A stretch of 64,000 bases of DNA from Lewinellaceae bacterium (lineage in GTDB: Bacteria > Bacteroidota > Bacteroidia > Chitinophagales > Saprospiraceae), in contig JACJYQ010000006.1 of the NCBI GenBank assembly GCA_020636025.1, positions 372,001 through 436,000 on the forward strand. Reading direction: 5' to 3'. Position 1 is the first letter of the stretch, and the number at the start of each line of letters is the position of its first letter. The position numbers and the translations under genes were made by a program. Of the stretch, positions 27,531 to 34,961 are shown in pieces. Below the pieces are notes generated by a model. It worked only from the letters and a program-made list of their open reading frames with translations, had not been told where the DNA came from and searched no databases.

Positions 27531-27560
27531 AAAGCCCTGCCCCAGGAACAGGACAAGGCC
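27528..27560 (-). terminator. Intrinsic terminator, unit A
   Basis: On the minus strand GGCCTTGTCC pairs (with G-U) with GGGGCAGGGC and is followed by TTTTTT. Its flank (GGTAG..AAGTGGTTTA.GGCC) matches the terminator at 27808-27839, so the two are copies. No protein gene ends here; it would end the candidate small RNA below. Confidence 0.65.
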
Positions 27561-27655
27561 ATAAACCACTTTCTACCTAAATTTCGCTCGCTCATGTTTA
27601 GAAAACCAACATCTGTATCTTAGTCTCCACAAGCGGTAATGAATAGGATCACTTT
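27528..27655 (-). ncRNA. Candidate small RNA between promoter unit A and terminator
   Basis: A promoter-like CATCTTTG (27661-27668, minus) and a clear terminator 130 bases downstream bracket a segment with no credible gene; the longest reading frame is about 29 codons and runs through the terminator hairpin. The layout copies that of the neighbouring 123-residue gene (promoter, operator-like repeats, terminator). It is either a short non-coding transcript or the remains of a duplicated gene. Confidence 0.3.
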
Positions 27656-27660
27656 CTGAT

Positions 27661-27668
27661 CAAAGATG
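27661..27668 (-). promoter_or_regulatory. Promoter -7 element, unit A
   Basis: CATCTTTG on the minus strand, one base off the Bacteroidota TAnnTTTG consensus, 34 bases downstream of the direct repeats at 27703-27732; unit B has the same spacing. Confidence 0.4.
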
Positions 27669-27702
27669 AACATAAAAGGACATTTGATATAATCCCAAAT
27701 AA

Positions 27703-27732
27703 GTGAACCGGGCATTTTAGACCGTGAAACGG
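27703..27732 (-). promoter_or_regulatory. 9-12-9 direct repeat, candidate LytTR site, unit A
   Basis: GTGAACCGG (27703-27711) and GTGAAACGG (27724-27732), read on the plus strand, are identical at 8 of 9 positions with a 12-base spacer, i.e. two helical turns from start to start. LytTR domains typically bind two ~9-bp direct repeats with this spacing, and a LytTR regulator gene is 0.7 kb away. Confidence 0.5.
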
Positions 27733-27775
27733 ACAATTGAGTGATTAGTGATCAACGATCAGTGATCAGTGTTGG
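27733..27775. repeat. TGATCAGTGATTAG iterated repeat, copy 1
   Basis: AATTGAGTGATTAGTGATCA followed by ACGATCAGTGATCAGTG. Similar runs are at 28364, 48010, 50183 and 54522; several include the edge sequence CAATTGAGTG. Confidence 0.65.
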
Positions 27776-27807
27776 CATTCATAATTCATAATTCATAACT
27801 CATAATT

Positions 27808-27839
27808 AAAAAAGCCTCACTCCGACTCCGGAATAAGGC
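27808..27839 (-). terminator. Intrinsic terminator of the 123-residue gene, unit B
   Basis: Minus strand GCCTTATTCCG pairs with CGGAGTGAGGC (two G-U pairs) around GAGT, followed by TTTTTT. It lies about 30 bases after the stop at 27868. Confidence 0.8.
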
Positions 27840-27867
27840 CTTAAACCACTTTGCTACCTATTCTTTA

Positions 27868-28239
27868 CTAATTCTGTTTTGGGGAGCCCGAGCTCTTCGT
27901 TTTCTCTTTGGAAGACCCCTGGGGCTTTTTATGCTGCCCTTTGTTTTTGTGTTTATTTGCTTCAGTGACTTTATTGCCAGATTTTGCAGTTGTTGCCGAC
28001 TTTGCCATGGCTTTGTCTGCAGGTTTTTGAGTTGGCTTCGTAGTTCCTACATTAGCCATGGTACCCTGCCTCGTTTTTGCATTGCTTGTGGCGCTTTGAT
28101 GCATAGTTCCCTGAGTCGCCGGTGCCGTTTTGGTAACTGAGGCTGTTGCCGGTTTTGTGTTCAAAGAGTTTGAAGGAGTTTGGGCGAAAAGGCCGATGGC
28201 AAATAGTCCCAGCCCGATTGTGAATGCTACTTTTTTCAT
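27868..28239 (-). CDS. Small secreted Thr/Lys/Ala-rich basic protein
   Basis: A 123-residue protein with a signal peptide (MKKVAFTIGLGLFAIGLFAQ) and a low-complexity, strongly basic mature chain rich in Thr, Ala, Lys, Gln and Ser, with repeated QGTM and KPTQKPADK-like pieces and a Lys/Gly/Ser-rich tail. No fold is predicted; it is probably disordered and exported to the periplasm. It has its own promoter unit (direct repeats at 28333-28363, CACCTTTG at 28292-28299) and terminator (27808-27839). It lies just downstream of the LytTR regulator on the same strand, which makes it a candidate regulated gene. It could be a stress or envelope protein; this is inference. Confidence 0.65.
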   Translation of the reverse strand: MKKVAFTIGLGLFAIGLFAQTPSNSLNTKPATASVTKTAPATQGTMHQSATSNAKTRQGTMANVGTTKPTQKPADKAMAKSATTAKSGNKVTEANKHKNKGQHKKPQGSSKEKTKSSGSPKQN

Positions 28240-28291
28240 GATGTTAAAAAATGAAAAATGAATAAAATTGTGAACACCGTTATTAATGATT

Positions 28292-28299
28292 CAAAGGTG
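28292..28299 (-). promoter_or_regulatory. Promoter -7 element, unit B
   Basis: CACCTTTG on the minus strand with TTTTG about 18 bases upstream (-33 region). Transcript start would give a ~45-base leader to the 123-residue gene. Confidence 0.5.
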
Positions 28300-28332
28300 T
28301 AGGTAGCATCGCCAACTCAAAAGTACGATTGC

Positions 28333-28363
28333 GTCCAGGCGGGCATTAGGCAGGTGGAAACGG
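28333..28363 (-). promoter_or_regulatory. Degenerate direct repeat, candidate LytTR site, unit B
   Basis: GTCCAGGCGG (28333-28342) and GTGGAAACGG (28354-28363) are 21 bases apart and aligned with unit A, sharing GGGCATT and AAACGGACAATTGAG; they end 33 bases before the -7 element. The bases between site and -7 are otherwise unlike unit A. Confidence 0.4.
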
Positions 28364-28398
28364 ACAATTGAGTGGTCAGTGATTAGTGATCACTAATT
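28364..28398. repeat. TGATCAGTGATTAG iterated repeat, copy 2
   Basis: AATTGAGTGGTCAGTGATTA then GTGATCAC, directly abutting the LytTR gene stop at 28400. Confidence 0.6.
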
Positions 28399-28399
28399 T

Positions 28400-29170
28400 T
28401 CACCTGTTTTCCAGCCAGTGGATAAACTCTGAGGCTTTCGCCTTGCTTACTATGACGGGTTCTTTTGTATCCACTTTTAATTTTACTAATAACTTTCGTG
28501 CGAAGTATTGTTCAACTTCAGTTATGGCCGTAACATGGATCAAAAATTGCCGGTTGGCGCGGTAAAAAAGTGCCGGATCAAGTGTTTTTTCGAGCTCGTC
28601 AAGACTCTGGCTTAACACGTACCGTTGCTTGTCGAAGGTGTACAAAAAGGTAAGCTCATTCTCAATATGAAAGTAAGCGACTTCCGAAATGTTGATCGGC
28701 AGTAACTTGTCGCGGTAGGATACCAAAAAAGTACTTTTGGCTTGTTTCGGCCTTACGCCCTCCAGAAGTTTTTCCAGTCGTTCTTCAAGTTTGCCATCCC
28801 GTTTTTGGAAAAAATTGTCGAGCGTTTTCACCTTATCCAGGGCTCTCCGGACTGATTCCTTTTCGAATGGTTTTAAAATATAGTCAACGCCATTTACCTG
28901 AAAGGCCTGAAGCGCATATTCGTCAAAGGCCGTGCAGAATATCACAGGACATTCAACCTTCACTTCATCAAAAATATCAAAACTCAGTCCATCTGCCAGT
29001 TGTATGTCAAAAAAACAAAGGTCGGGACTGGGGTTTCCGTTTAACCATTTTATGGTGCTTTCCACAGAATCCAGAATCGCCAGGCATTCCGCTTCGGGCA
29101 TGATGGACTGTATGGTCGACAGCAGATCTACTGCTGTACGTTGTTCATCCTCAACGATCAATAGCTTCAT
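28400..29170 (-). CDS. LytTR-family response regulator
   Basis: A 256-residue regulator: CheY-like receiver at 1-120 with acidic pocket E7/D8, phospho-acceptor D55 (FFDIQLADG), T80 and K100 (ILKPF), a short linker, and a LytTR DNA-binding domain at about 150-253 (FLVSYRDKLLPINISEVAYF, FYRANRQFLIHVTAI). The family binds paired ~9-bp direct repeats. Its start lies inside the end of the kinase gene (20-base overlap), so both are translationally coupled. It probably acts on the downstream promoter units with 9-12-9 repeats. Confidence 0.92.
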   Translation of the reverse strand: MKLLIVEDEQRTAVDLLSTIQSIMPEAECLAILDSVESTIKWLNGNPSPDLCFFDIQLADGLSFDIFDEVKVECPVIFCTAFDEYALQAFQVNGVDYILKPFEKESVRRALDKVKTLDNFFQKRDGKLEERLEKLLEGVRPKQAKSTFLVSYRDKLLPINISEVAYFHIENELTFLYTFDKQRYVLSQSLDELEKTLDPALFYRANRQFLIHVTAITEVEQYFARKLLVKLKVDTKEPVIVSKAKASEFIHWLENR

Positions 29171-30215
29171 GTTTAGTGCTCAAGCCTTTTATAATGGGTA
29201 ATTTAACGGTAAAATGAGCATCGCTTTGTTCTACTTCGATGGTTTTGCCGCTCAAAATTTTGTAGCGCTGTCGTATGTTTTCCAGACCGATGTGATTGCT
29301 TTCTTCCACACTGCGTTTTGGTTGTAAATTGTTTCGGACCACCAGATGTCCGTTTTCACGAAACAACTCAACGGTCAGCGGCTTTTCAGTGCTAACGACA
29401 TTGTGTTTTATGGAGTTTTCCACCAGGATCTGAAGAGTGAGCGGAGGAATGTAACTGGCATCATCCAATAGATCAATCTTTTGCAATACCACCAATTTAT
29501 CCTCAAAACGGGCCTTCAGCATAAAAAAGTAGTTTTCCAGAGCCTTTAGCTCTTCTGCCAGCGGCACAATTTCTTTCTGATCGCTTAACAAAAAACTCCG
29601 ATACAGCTCCGAGAGCCGGATCACGTACTCCTCGGATTTGGAGTCGTTACTTTTCACCATCGTTTTCAGGATATTCAGGGAATTGAACAGAAAATGCGGA
29701 TTTATCTGTTGTTTCAAGCGTTCAAAATTGGCGATAGAGGTTTCCAGCTTCAATTGCTCGTTTTCCAGCTGCGTACTGTGAAATCGCGTCAAAATATCCA
29801 GAAAATATATGATCAGCAATACAAAACTGGCGGTAATGGCTGCCCTGAACTCATTGGCGCCTTCGCGCTCCACGTAACCTTGTAAGTCATCGTCGATATG
29901 CAAAATCTGTAGCCGCTCATCCAGCCAGATGACCACAAAGCTGAAAAACAGGGTAGTAAGTATCCTGCCGATATGCGGCCAAAGAGTATTTTTGGCTTTG
30001 TAAACTTGCTTGATGATCCAGGGATACCCAAGCAAGTTGTACCACCAGACAGACAGAGTGAAAAAGAAGCCAAACATGGCTTCCCGCAACATCACTTCAG
30101 GTTGATAGCCCTGTCGGAACCAGGCATTTGCCGGAAATATCAGTCCAGCCATCACCGCACTGATGAAAGCGGCGGTCCGGTAAGCAGATCTGGTTCGTAT
30201 AGCTGGTATTTTCAT
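29151..30215 (-). CDS. LytS/AgrC-type sensor histidine kinase
   Basis: A 354-residue membrane kinase with four hydrophobic segments (about 12-32, 46-66, 85-98, 127-142), a short coiled coil (QLENEQLKLETSIANFERL), and a His_kinase domain beginning KQQINPHFLFNSLN, where H174 is the autophosphorylated residue, followed by a HATPase (LQILVENSIKHN, GLENIRQRY). There is no periplasmic sensor domain beyond the loops, so it senses through the membrane segments. Encoded between a lipoprotein gene (18-base gap) and its cognate LytTR regulator (overlap). Confidence 0.92.
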   Translation of the reverse strand: MKIPAIRTRSAYRTAAFISAVMAGLIFPANAWFRQGYQPEVMLREAMFGFFFTLSVWWYNLLGYPWIIKQVYKAKNTLWPHIGRILTTLFFSFVVIWLDERLQILHIDDDLQGYVEREGANEFRAAITASFVLLIIYFLDILTRFHSTQLENEQLKLETSIANFERLKQQINPHFLFNSLNILKTMVKSNDSKSEEYVIRLSELYRSFLLSDQKEIVPLAEELKALENYFFMLKARFEDKLVVLQKIDLLDDASYIPPLTLQILVENSIKHNVVSTEKPLTVELFRENGHLVVRNNLQPKRSVEESNHIGLENIRQRYKILSGKTIEVEQSDAHFTVKLPIIKGLSTKHEAIDR

Positions 30216-30233
30216 GCTGAATCAAGGGCATTG

Positions 30234-30665
30234 TCAATGTCCACCCACCGGGACACCGATGCTTTGGGTTGGCTGTTGTTCGCGCGGGTAAGGATAGGTC
30301 AATCCTTCCACGGCGAGCGCCTGTTGAATGGCAAAAGTCAGTTCATCCTGATCGACAGCATTCCCATTGCGAAGCATTTTACGCAAAAGTATCAGTTCAT
30401 CTATGGCATGGTTGGCCTTTCTGGCTCTTTCACCGTAATACATTCCGGTTTCCTTTCTGTAAGCAACAATGGCCTTGTTCAATTTGGCGGCAGCAAAACT
30501 GTAATTGCCCGCATCCAGCATTTCCTGGGTATCTGCGAAATGCGCCATGCTGGACAGGCGCCCGCGCCTGGCAGCTTCCTGTTCCTCAGCGTTTTGCTGA
30601 CAAGCCAGTACAAACATAATACCGGCACCAGCCATCATGTAATATATTTTATACAAGTTCCTCAT
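30234..30665 (-). CDS. Small lipoprotein upstream of the LytS/LytTR pair
   Basis: A 143-residue protein with a lipoprotein signal peptide (MFVLACQQN, lipid-anchored Cys about residue 22). The mature part is helical with a TPR-like stretch (DTQEMLDAGNYSFAAAKLNK, then AIVAYRKETGMYYGERARKA) and a Pro-rich tail. It is the first gene of a three-gene operon with the kinase and regulator, so it may present or modulate the signal for the kinase at the envelope. No named family was recognised. Confidence 0.7.
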   Translation of the reverse strand: MRNLYKIYYMMAGAGIMFVLACQQNAEEQEAARRGRLSSMAHFADTQEMLDAGNYSFAAAKLNKAIVAYRKETGMYYGERARKANHAIDELILLRKMLRNGNAVDQDELTFAIQQALAVEGLTYPYPREQQPTQSIGVPVGGH

Positions 30666-30715
30666 CTTCTATACCATTAAAATTAATGCACAAAGTAAAG
30701 GTACCAATCAATTTT

Positions 30716-30761
30716 GGCTAAAAAATGGATCGTGCCAAGTCACCCGACTACGGCACGATCC
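30716..30761 (-). terminator. Intrinsic terminator of the DegP-type gene
   Basis: GGATCGTGCC (30727-30736) and GGCACGATCC (30752-30761) form a perfect 10-bp stem; on the minus strand it is followed by ATTTTTTAG. It lies about 140 bases past the protease stop. Confidence 0.85.
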
Positions 30762-30793
30762 TCACCAACTAAACGTATTGAATACCTGTATTT

Positions 30794-30903
30794 TAATGAG
30801 CTAATTTGATAATGTGATAATTAGCTAATGAATAAAATAGTCACTTAAACCTTAATCATTCACATTAGCACATTGGCCAATTAGCTCATTAGCTAATTAA
30901 TTC
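30794..30903. repeat. TTAGCTAAT palindromic repeat, copy 2
   Basis: GAGCTAATTTGATAATGTGA and TTAGCTAAT blocks with an inverted partner CATTAGCACATTGGCC...AGCTCATTAGCTAATTAATT; the last bases form the protease stop codon, so the repeat directly abuts coding sequence. Confidence 0.7.
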
Positions 30904-32395
30904 ATATTCCAAACGCATAATAATATTGCCGATCGGGATTTGCAGGATAAATGCCTTCGAGCATAACGCCACCTTTTGCTTCGTTCAGTATATCCTGGAA
31001 TGATTCAAGGTCGGTTACAAACTGATTGTTTACACTTGTTATGATGAACCCTTCTCTGATATCTGTTTGATTAGAGAGCTTTCCCATGCTCATGCTTTTA
31101 ACCTGAACACCACCCTTTATATCCAGTTTCTTGGCTTCGGCTTTGGATAGTGTTTCGAATTCGGCGCCGAGAGCATCCATCGCGGCAGATCCTACCGGTT
31201 TCACTACTTTATCTGTATTACCGGAACGGTTTTTTAATACAACGGTATAATCTCGTTCTGAGCCATTGCGTTGCACATAGAGTTTGAGTTTGTCGCCAGG
31301 ACGGTGTTTACCCACAATCTCCAGTAATTCCGGAGATGATTTGATCTGCTGATCATCAATTTTAGTGATCACATCGCCTTTTTTGATGCCTGCCTCTCTG
31401 GCGGCACTGTTTTCTACCAGACTATCGACAATAACTCCGGTCAGAAGTTTGTCCTCACCTTCTTTTGCCTGATCGCGAATGATGATACCCAGGTAACCGC
31501 GCTGCACTACCCCAAATTGCCTGAGGTCTTCCACTACCTTTTGAACCAGATTGGAGGGAATGGCAAATGCATAACCGGCATAAACACCTGTCGGAGAAGC
31601 AATTGCAGTATTTATTCCAATCAGGGAGCCATCGAGGTTAAGCAATGCTCCGCCGCTGTTCCCCGGGTTCACCACCGCGTCTGTCTGGATAAAGCTTTCA
31701 ATTGGGGCTTTATCCTGCACTATATGAATATCACGCCCTTTGGCGCTAACTATGCCTGCTGTTACGGTACTGGCCAGGTTGAAAGGATTGCCAATGGCTA
31801 CTACCCATTCACCCACCTTTGCTTCATCGGAATTCCCGAATTGTATATAAGGTAAATCTTTGGCCTCTATTTTCACCAAAGCCAGATCAGTGGAAGGATC
31901 TGTACCAATCACTTTGGCTTTAAATTCCCGTTTGTCGTTCAAGGTTACAGTCAGCTCATCGGCTTCTCGGACGACGTGGTTATTGGTTACAATATATCCG
32001 TCAGCACTGAGGATTACGCCACTTCCCGTTCCCTGTTGAACCTGATCCGCGCCATCATCGCCAGGTGAAAACCGAAGGCCAGGGCCTTCAAAAAACTGAC
32101 GGAATTCTTCCGGAATGTTGCCAAAACCAAAGCCCTGCATAGAATTTCCGTTTCGTTTCATGTGCATACTGGCTGATATATGCACTACCATAGGCAAAGC
32201 CTTTTCTGCGGCAAATGTAAAATCGGCTACTGCTGAGCCGTTTCCTCCCGGTGTATAGTGAGCGTATTTTACAGGAACTGTAGCATGGGAGGCATTTGCA
32301 AAGCTGGTATTTTGATTATCCATCAAACGCACTCCTAACAAGGCTGTAAGGCCGCCTCCAATCGCCATTGCTGCTAATAACAAATACTTTCTCAT
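30902..32395 (-). CDS. DegP/DegQ-type periplasmic serine protease with two PDZ domains
   Basis: A 497-residue Do-family protease that degrades or refolds misfolded envelope proteins. It has an N-terminal membrane/signal segment (residues 4-22), a trypsin-like domain with triad H140 (TNNHVV), D170 (STDLALVKI) and S247 (NPGNSGGAL), PDZ1 at about 285-385 and a diverged PDZ2 at about 400-495. The ATG at 32395 starts the signal segment; the in-frame ATG at 32434 would add 13 basic residues and overlap a repeat. A 10-bp-stem terminator follows. Trimer/cage assembly is expected from the family. Confidence 0.93.
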   Translation of the reverse strand: MRKYLLLAAMAIGGGLTALLGVRLMDNQNTSFANASHATVPVKYAHYTPGGNGSAVADFTFAAEKALPMVVHISASMHMKRNGNSMQGFGFGNIPEEFRQFFEGPGLRFSPGDDGADQVQQGTGSGVILSADGYIVTNNHVVREADELTVTLNDKREFKAKVIGTDPSTDLALVKIEAKDLPYIQFGNSDEAKVGEWVVAIGNPFNLASTVTAGIVSAKGRDIHIVQDKAPIESFIQTDAVVNPGNSGGALLNLDGSLIGINTAIASPTGVYAGYAFAIPSNLVQKVVEDLRQFGVVQRGYLGIIIRDQAKEGEDKLLTGVIVDSLVENSAAREAGIKKGDVITKIDDQQIKSSPELLEIVGKHRPGDKLKLYVQRNGSERDYTVVLKNRSGNTDKVVKPVGSAAMDALGAEFETLSKAEAKKLDIKGGVQVKSMSMGKLSNQTDIREGFIITSVNNQFVTDLESFQDILNEAKGGVMLEGIYPANPDRQYYYAFGI

Positions 32396-32783
32396 GAATG
32401 AACGTTTTTTAAGCACTGATTTAATTGATTTCACTGATTACACGGATTAGTTTATAGAGTTTGTGCTTCTAAAACCTGCTGATTCTAATGACAAGAAATT
32501 CATCTTGATCATGTGATATCAGTAAATGGTGCTACAAAAATGTTGCTCTGAAGAGAAAGGTGCCAGTACTTGAAAGGCAAAACGGGCAAAAACAGGGGTG
32601 AAACTGCCAGATGACGAGGTGAGTTAGTATGCATAAGGAGATTCCGAAACCTTGGAACTGCATTTTTTGTTTTTATCTATCGCAAACCGCTCGTGAGAGT
32701 CTCCGACCCGCACGTACCGCTCGTGAGGGTCTCCGACCCGAACCCGCTCGTGAGGGTCTCCGACCCGAACACACATATATACT
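32396..32783. other. Divergent intergenic region, 388 bases
   Basis: Between the DegP-type gene (minus) and the DUF2721 gene (plus). It holds a CACTGATT/ACACGGATT stretch (32417-32450) related to the CAGATT repeat, a plain stretch 32460-32680, and three tandem GCTCGTGAGGG units next to the DUF2721 start. No gene or RNA was recognised. Confidence 0.7.
32689..32770. repeat. GCTCGTGAGGGTCTCCGACC repeat, cluster 1 (three units)
   Basis: Three near-identical units of about 26 bases, each with a GGGTC-TCC-GACCC hairpin and CGAAC edge, ending 14 bases before the DUF2721 ATG. A second cluster is downstream of the same gene at 33239-33367. Confidence 0.8.
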
Positions 32784-33185
32784 ATGGAACTGACTATCCA
32801 AACGCCCGCGCTTTTATTCCCCGCTGTTTCGCTGCTGCTGATCGCCTACACAAACAAGTTTCTGGCGATAGCCAACCTCATACGAAAACTTGTATGCGAC
32901 TATGAAGAACAGCGAAATCACGATCTGCTAAAGCAAATTCATACGCTCCGGCGACGACTTTGGCTTATCCGCTGGATGCAGGTATTCGCTGTTTCCAGCA
33001 TCCTGATCTGCGTGATTACCATGTTCTTTATATATGAAGGCTGGCAGGTGTGGAGCAAAGTATTGTTTGCCACCAGTCTGTTGATGATGATGACCTCCTT
33101 AGTGATCACCATTTTGGAAACGATTTTATCCGCAGGTGCGCTAAACTTGCTGCTGCGCGATATTGAGGAGAAAAGCAAGGAATGA
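32784..33185 (+). CDS. DUF2721 membrane protein
   Basis: A 133-residue protein with three membrane helices (about 8-27, 63-81 and 90-112) and a basic cytoplasmic loop rich in Arg (QIHTLRRRLWLIRWM), which is the hallmark of the DUF2721 family; length is normal. Function of the family is unknown. The gene is bracketed on both sides by clusters of the same GCTCGTGAGGG hairpin repeat, and its stop abuts a TTAGCTAAT repeat, so it has no visible operon partner. Confidence 0.85.
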   Translation: MELTIQTPALLFPAVSLLLIAYTNKFLAIANLIRKLVCDYEEQRNHDLLKQIHTLRRRLWLIRWMQVFAVSSILICVITMFFIYEGWQVWSKVLFATSLLMMMTSLVITILETILSAGALNLLLRDIEEKSKE

Positions 33186-33232
33186 ATTAGCTAATTTGAT
33201 AATGTGATAATTAGCTAATTTGATAATATATT
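33186..33232. repeat. TTAGCTAAT palindromic repeat, copy 3
   Basis: TTAGCTAATTTGATAATGTG then ATAATTAGCTAATTTGATAAT; begins at the DUF2721 stop codon. Confidence 0.7.
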
Positions 33233-33238
33233 GAAGAA

Positions 33239-33367
33239 CGCTCGTGAGGGGCTCCAGCATAATGTGATAAAAAATCGAAGATCGCTCGTGAGGGGCTCCC
33301 GCCCCGAACACGGTACGAACAAATGCCAAAAAGTTAGTGAGGGTCTCCGACCCGAACTCCGACCCGA
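33239..33367. repeat. GCTCGTGAGGGTCTCCGACC repeat, cluster 2
   Basis: Three more units, two with the variant GAGGGGCTCC, the last ending a few bases before the stop of the convergent truncated haemoglobin gene. Together with cluster 1 they flank DUF2721. Confidence 0.75.
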
Positions 33368-33373
33368 GCAGAA

Positions 33374-33760
33374 TTACACCGCAAACGGCCCGTCGAACTT
33401 CGGCTTCCAGGTTTCTGAAATAGCAAATGCCCTGAACTTGGCATTTTCCGCGCCGGGACCTTCATAAAGCTCATCCACGGTCTCTTTGAACAATGCCAGC
33501 CAACGATCGAAATGTGCCGCTTTTAATGGATGTTTGGCGTGAAGCTCCGCATGTTTTTCCATGGGATTGCCGCGATAAGCATCTGCGCGATCGAGCAGCA
33601 AAAACTCCCAGAATGCATACATTTTTGGCAGATGTTGCGGCCAGTCTACTTTAGCGATGTCGTTAAAAATATAGCCAATCACCTCATCTGATTTTACCTT
33701 CTCGTAAAAAGTATCAATCAACGTCTTAATATCAGCAGAAGTAACAATATCAGCTTTCAT
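33374..33760 (-). CDS. Group III truncated haemoglobin
   Basis: A 128-residue globin of the truncated group III (P) type: DIKTLIDTFYEKVKSDEVIG at the N-terminus, the DWPQHLPKMYAFWEFLL block of helices B-E, and the HAELHAKHPLKAAHFDRWL region carrying the haem-proximal His, followed by helix H. It binds haem and may handle O2, NO or other small ligands. Full family length. The stop lies next to a repeat cluster; the start is preceded by an A/T-rich region, with no partner gene. Confidence 0.9.
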   Translation of the reverse strand: MKADIVTSADIKTLIDTFYEKVKSDEVIGYIFNDIAKVDWPQHLPKMYAFWEFLLLDRADAYRGNPMEKHAELHAKHPLKAAHFDRWLALFKETVDELYEGPGAENAKFRAFAISETWKPKFDGPFAV

Positions 33761-33829
33761 AAATTTAAAGAAATAAAATCACCGAAGGTGATGAATTCTG
33801 TGTAATCCCTTAATCAGTAAAATCTGTGC

Positions 33830-34657
33830 TCAAAAGTCACAAAAAGAGCGGTTTTTTTTCAACCAGCGTTCTTTTTCAGGGTAATCGGGTACGTATTTTT
33901 CAACCAGCGACCAGAAGCGATCCGAGTGATTGAGCTCTACCAAATGGGCCAGTTCATGCACAATCACATAATCCTGCACATCTGTTGGGGCAAATAACAG
34001 CCGGGTGGAAAGGTTTACGTTATTGTTTGAAGAGCAGCTTCCCCAGTTACTGTGGTTGTATTTCAGATTTACGCTTTTAATGTGCTTCCGGAAAGTCCGG
34101 TCGTTCCAGTCGAGCACCCGGTTTTTTATTTCCTGTTGAAAATCCCCGGCAACTACTCTTGACAAAAGCGTTTTAATGCTTTTCTGCACATGCCCTTCGC
34201 TGGCCTTTTTTGACAGTTGCAAATGAATGGTATCGCCGATCAATTTGGCCGTATGGGTGACGCGGTCCTCGAATTGAATGTCGAGATGATATCGGCGGGT
34301 GCCCACGGTAAGGATGTCTCCGGTTTTATATTCCTTCCGTTCGAAAGGGTGCCGCATCATTGGTTTTTTCACAAACACCTCTTCCACCCACTCTTCCAGT
34401 TTTTTTAATTGCTGCTGCACATAATCGGGCTGAGCACCCAAAGGCATACGAAGGGTAGCGCGTTTGCCGGTAAGTCCTAATCTGGTATCTCTTCGTCGTT
34501 CCAGCGTAATGTCTACCGGAATTTCCAAACCGTCAGCATGTATTAAAGCCTTAAATTTCAAATCGGCGTATTTGTGTTTTTGTTCTGAAATGCATGAAGC
34601 CTTTCTGCGTAGCAGGAACAACGCCGCCAGGAAAAGGTTGATGTATATCACCGGCAA
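33830..34657 (-). CDS. YgjP/SprT-like zinc metallopeptidase domain protein
   Basis: A 275-residue frame whose C-terminal two-thirds match the YgjP-like M48-type domain (DUF45): the core is IVHELAHLVELNHSDRFW with the HExxH zinc motif and third ligand His downstream, preceded by NHSNWGSCSSNNNVNLSTRL. The first codon of the open frame is TTG, and the first ~35 residues are a short hydrophobic stretch unlike the family, so the true start may be further inside, before ADLKFKALIHADGLEIPV. The biological substrate of this widespread family is not established. It stands alone. Confidence 0.8.
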   Translation of the reverse strand: MPVIYINLFLAALFLLRRKASCISEQKHKYADLKFKALIHADGLEIPVDITLERRRDTRLGLTGKRATLRMPLGAQPDYVQQQLKKLEEWVEEVFVKKPMMRHPFERKEYKTGDILTVGTRRYHLDIQFEDRVTHTAKLIGDTIHLQLSKKASEGHVQKSIKTLLSRVVAGDFQQEIKNRVLDWNDRTFRKHIKSVNLKYNHSNWGSCSSNNNVNLSTRLLFAPTDVQDYVIVHELAHLVELNHSDRFWSLVEKYVPDYPEKERWLKKNRSFCDF

Positions 34658-34961
34658 AAATCGGGTTTATTGCTTATTTCATGATCAAATTTGCTTTAAT
34701 TTTGCGCCGCTCTTTAGAACAGGACCTCTTAATTATACCATGATTTTGTGTGATTTATAGCCACCGCAAAGTGGTTGTGAAAACACTTGTCATACTGAAC
34801 GCTGTTAATCAATGATTTAGCCGCAGGCGATTTTCAAACCCAAACAGCGTGAAGTATAATTGATTTGATTGAGCCCGAATCACCCTCGGGAGTGATTTAA
34901 TCTGATTTATTTCAATCACTCAAAAACACCTGGAAATCATTTACTTTAAACTAACGAGCAA
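34658..34961. other. Intergenic region upstream of trhO, 304 bases
   Basis: It contains the promoter-like TAATTTTG at 34697-34704, a hairpin AATCAC-CCTCGGGA-GTGATT at 34883-34902 and CAATCACTC shortly after. No reading frame or RNA gene was recognised; if the promoter is real, trhO has a leader of about 250 bases. Confidence 0.5.
34697..34704 (+). promoter_or_regulatory. TAnnTTTG promoter element upstream of trhO
   Basis: TAATTTTG exactly fits the Bacteroidota -7 consensus. A TTG at 34670-34672 is 24 bases upstream, longer than the usual ~19-21, so strength is uncertain. Confidence 0.4.

Noticed and set aside
27562..27600. 29-codon frame within the candidate small RNA
   Set aside because: It reads through the terminator stem and T tract and has no ribosome-binding or conservation evidence.
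27733..27775. ACAATTGAGTG as part of the LytTR site
   Set aside because: The same edge occurs at 28364 and, inverted, at 48040 next to the TGATCAGTGATTAG repeat, so it belongs to that repeat.
32689..33367. Possible CRISPR-like array around the DUF2721 gene
   Set aside because: Repeat units are tandem or near-tandem with only 0-5 bases between, are hairpins, and no cas gene is near.
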